DNA of 64,000 bases from Flavobacterium sp. TR2 (GTDB lineage: Bacteria > Bacteroidota > Bacteroidia > Flavobacteriales > Flavobacteriaceae), in contig NZ_CP104307.1 of the NCBI RefSeq assembly GCF_025252405.1, positions 620,001 to 684,000 on the forward strand. Direction: 5' to 3'. Below, one piece after another: positions 62,387 through 64,000 of this stretch. A model generated the notes under the pieces. The model was not told the origin of the DNA and made no database searches. It worked only from the letters and a program-made list of their open reading frames with translations. Both the position numbers and the translations under genes were made by a program. How positions within the stretch are numbered: position 1 is the stretch's first letter; the number at the start of each line of letters is the position of its first letter.

Positions 62387-63748
62387 ATGAAAACAGGAAT
62401 TGATGCTATTTCATTTGATGTAGCAAACATACATTTACCCATAAAAACTTTGGCAATTGCCAGAAATATTGAGCCAGAAAAACTAGAAAAAGGTCTTGGA
62501 TTACTAAAAATGACCTTCCCAGACGTTCATCAAGACGCTGTAGTTTTTGGAGCAAATGCCTTGACAAAACTTATCATTGAGAATAAAATTGACTTAAAAG
62601 AAATCAGTCGAATCTATGTCGGTACAGAAAGCGGTGTCGACAGCTCAAAACCAATTGCTTCTTACTTAATTAGCTTAATGGAGCAGAAATTTGGCGAAGA
62701 TTCATTAGCAGAATGCGATGTGGTGGACTTTACTTTTGCTTGCATTGGCGGAGTTGACGCTTTACAAAATTGTCTTGATTTTGTAAAACTGAATCCGACG
62801 AAAAAAGCAATTGTGGTTACATCTGATTTTGCAAAATACGATTTAAATTCTGGCGGAGAATACACTCAAGGTGCTGGAGCTGTTGCGATGCTGATTGCTG
62901 CAAACCCAAAAATTATTGCTTTTGACGATAATTGGGCAACGAGTACAAAAGGTGTTTTCGATTTCTTTAAACCGTACAGAACTATATCCAAAGAAGAAAT
63001 AACCAAAAACGCAAACAACGATTCTTGGTTTGATAATTTAGAAGCCGAAATCGAAATCCACAAAGATCAGCCGGTTTTTGACGGACAATATTCTAACCAA
63101 TGCTACATGGATCGTACGCGAAATGCTTACTTTTCATTCAAAAAATTAAAAAACACAACCGAAACTTTATACAGCACTTGGCACAGTATCGTGATGCACT
63201 TGCCTTATTCTTTCCAAGGGCGACGAATGTTATCTGAAATTTACGCTTTAGACAGTGCCAAAAAAATTATTGCTGACGATATTGCGTCTGCAGATTATCA
63301 GTCTAAAATTAAGGAAGTTGCAAAATCGGAAGATTATAGAAGTTTTGTAACTGAGAAATTACAGCCTGCTGAATTGGCTTCTTCTTTAATTGGAAACCTT
63401 TACACGGGTTCTATTTTCATGGGCTTATTGTCGACTTTGGCTCATTTTAACGACACAAGCAAAGAAATTTCTGGAACTAAATTTGGTTTCTTAGCTTACG
63501 GTAGCGGATCGAAATCAAAAGTTTTTGAAGGAACGATTCAACCAGAATGGAAATCAGCTTTAGCGAATGTGAAACTTTTCGAAAATTTAGCTGGAAGCAC
63601 AGAAATTGACTTCAACACTTATGAAAGCCTTCATAAAAAAGAACAAAAACAAAGTGTAAAAACCCCGAAAAACGAATGGGTTTTGGACCGAATCGAAAAA
63701 GAAATTCCTGTTTTGATTGGAGCGAGATATTATAAATGGGTGGATTAA
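62387..63748 (+). CDS. mvaS: Hydroxymethylglutaryl-CoA synthase
   Basis: Condenses acetoacetyl-CoA with acetyl-CoA to HMG-CoA, the entry to the mevalonate pathway. The 453 residues have the thiolase fold, YVGTESGVDSSKP near 77-89 (with the family Glu), the catalytic Cys119 in FTFACIGGVDALQ and a His in MHLPYSFQGRRM. The neighbours add no mevalonate genes. It is separated from sdhC by a divergent 356-base gap. Confidence 0.9.
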   Translation: MKTGIDAISFDVANIHLPIKTLAIARNIEPEKLEKGLGLLKMTFPDVHQDAVVFGANALTKLIIENKIDLKEISRIYVGTESGVDSSKPIASYLISLMEQKFGEDSLAECDVVDFTFACIGGVDALQNCLDFVKLNPTKKAIVVTSDFAKYDLNSGGEYTQGAGAVAMLIAANPKIIAFDDNWATSTKGVFDFFKPYRTISKEEITKNANNDSWFDNLEAEIEIHKDQPVFDGQYSNQCYMDRTRNAYFSFKKLKNTTETLYSTWHSIVMHLPYSFQGRRMLSEIYALDSAKKIIADDIASADYQSKIKEVAKSEDYRSFVTEKLQPAELASSLIGNLYTGSIFMGLLSTLAHFNDTSKEISGTKFGFLAYGSGSKSKVFEGTIQPEWKSALANVKLFENLAGSTEIDFNTYESLHKKEQKQSVKTPKNEWVLDRIEKEIPVLIGARYYKWVD

Positions 63749-63791
63749 ATTTTTAATTCCAATATAGAAAATTCTAAATTCCGATAAATTG

Positions 63792-63823
63792 AAAACCGAA
63801 GTGAAAATTGCTTCGGTTTTTTT
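63792..63823 (+). terminator. Terminator of mvaS
   Basis: AAAACCGAAG at 63792-63801 pairs with CTTCGGTTTT at 63811-63820 and is followed by TTT. Confidence 0.85.
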
Positions 63824-63837
63824 ATGCTTTTAAATTT

Positions 63838-63914
63838 AACCGCAAAGTTCGCAAAGGATTACGCAAAGTTTTTTGCTTTTCTATGAACACAAAGTTTTGT
63901 GCTCTTTGCGGTTA
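63838..63914. repeat. Inverted repeat TAACCGCAAAG
   Basis: TAACCGCAAAG at 63838-63848 is complementary to CTTTGCGGTTA at 63904-63914; CGCAAAG occurs twice more between them. This is another interspersed flavobacterial spacer repeat. The 86 bases after it to the end of the window show no gene. Confidence 0.65.
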
Positions 63915-64000
63915 AATAACAAAAAAATCAATTGCTGTTCCGTCTGAACAAAACTTCCGTTATATTTTTTCAAATCTGTTTACTATTACAATTTCATTTC

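Overview
The window looks like a chromosomal segment of a Flavobacterium-type member of the Bacteroidota (Flavobacteriaceae). The evidence is the AT-rich DNA; Bacteroidota-type promoter -7 boxes (TAnnTTTG) in front of many genes with few clear Shine-Dalgarno sites; the conserved DUF177-rpmF-fabH-accB-accC cluster; a one-polypeptide cytochrome b subunit of succinate dehydrogenase; an HMG-CoA synthase; DUF5686, PepSY-like and PID-CTERM-like proteins; and many short interspersed repeats of the kind seen in flavobacterial spacers. Most of it is ordinary core genome. No phage, integrase, transposase or CRISPR array was seen.

Layout. 1-9.1 kb: end of a DUF5686 outer-membrane protein, a cation/proton antiporter with USP-like tail, a LytS/LytTR two-component pair and an MMPL/RND exporter. 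9.2-20.9 kb: asnS, rpoN (followed by a 132-bp tandem array), tdk, a Glu-rich conserved protein, rsmI, a HopJ-family protein, then recJ-MFS-hydrolase ending in a clear terminator. 20.9-25.6 kb: two small paralogous proteins, a seven-haem cytochrome lipoprotein, lpxH, queD, a 58-aa membrane protein and an enoyl-CoA hydratase relative. 25.6-26.8 kb: a compact tRNA-derived array. It has three degenerate tRNA copies, one intact tRNA-Ala(GGC), then two identical GIY-YIG genes each joined to a tRNA-like 3' part and a terminator, and the stump of a third. This is the most unusual object in the window.

26.8-38.6 kb: small membrane proteins, a broken DUF1016 gene, a cell-envelope operon (FAD oxidoreductase, mtgA, lpxR-like), a 126-bp tandem array, an S9 peptidase, a hybrid histidine kinase and a convergent sigma-54-dependent response regulator with a long hairpin between them. 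38.6-40.4 kb: five tandem genes for secreted PepSY-like proteins, with a partial sigma-54-like promoter in front. 40.6-46.6 kb: fatty acid initiation and acetyl-CoA carboxylase genes, rpmF, pdxA, ribE and a PID-CTERM-like small protein. 46.6-48.7 kb: a DNA cytosine methyltransferase convergent with vsr, then a tRNA with CAT anticodon. 48.8-58.5 kb: methylmalonyl-CoA epimerase with two unknown exported proteins, an Ig-like lipoprotein, a nitrilase-family amidase, a DeoR regulator and a GH20 hexosaminidase. 58.5-64 kb: sdhB-sdhA-sdhC and mvaS.

How parts may work together. rpoN, the sigma-54 activator and the hybrid kinase lie within 28 kb, and the activator is next to the PepSY cluster, so a sigma-54 envelope response is a testable reading. 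The spacers are dominated by at least four repeat families. These are clusters around GTCAGGCTGAGCG, GCCACGAATTC, AGCTCCGTAGGTGCGACATAT and GTAGAGACGCACCGCAGTGC, often arranged as hairpins at gene ends. All assignments were made by reading the sequence and recalling family features; no database search was run.
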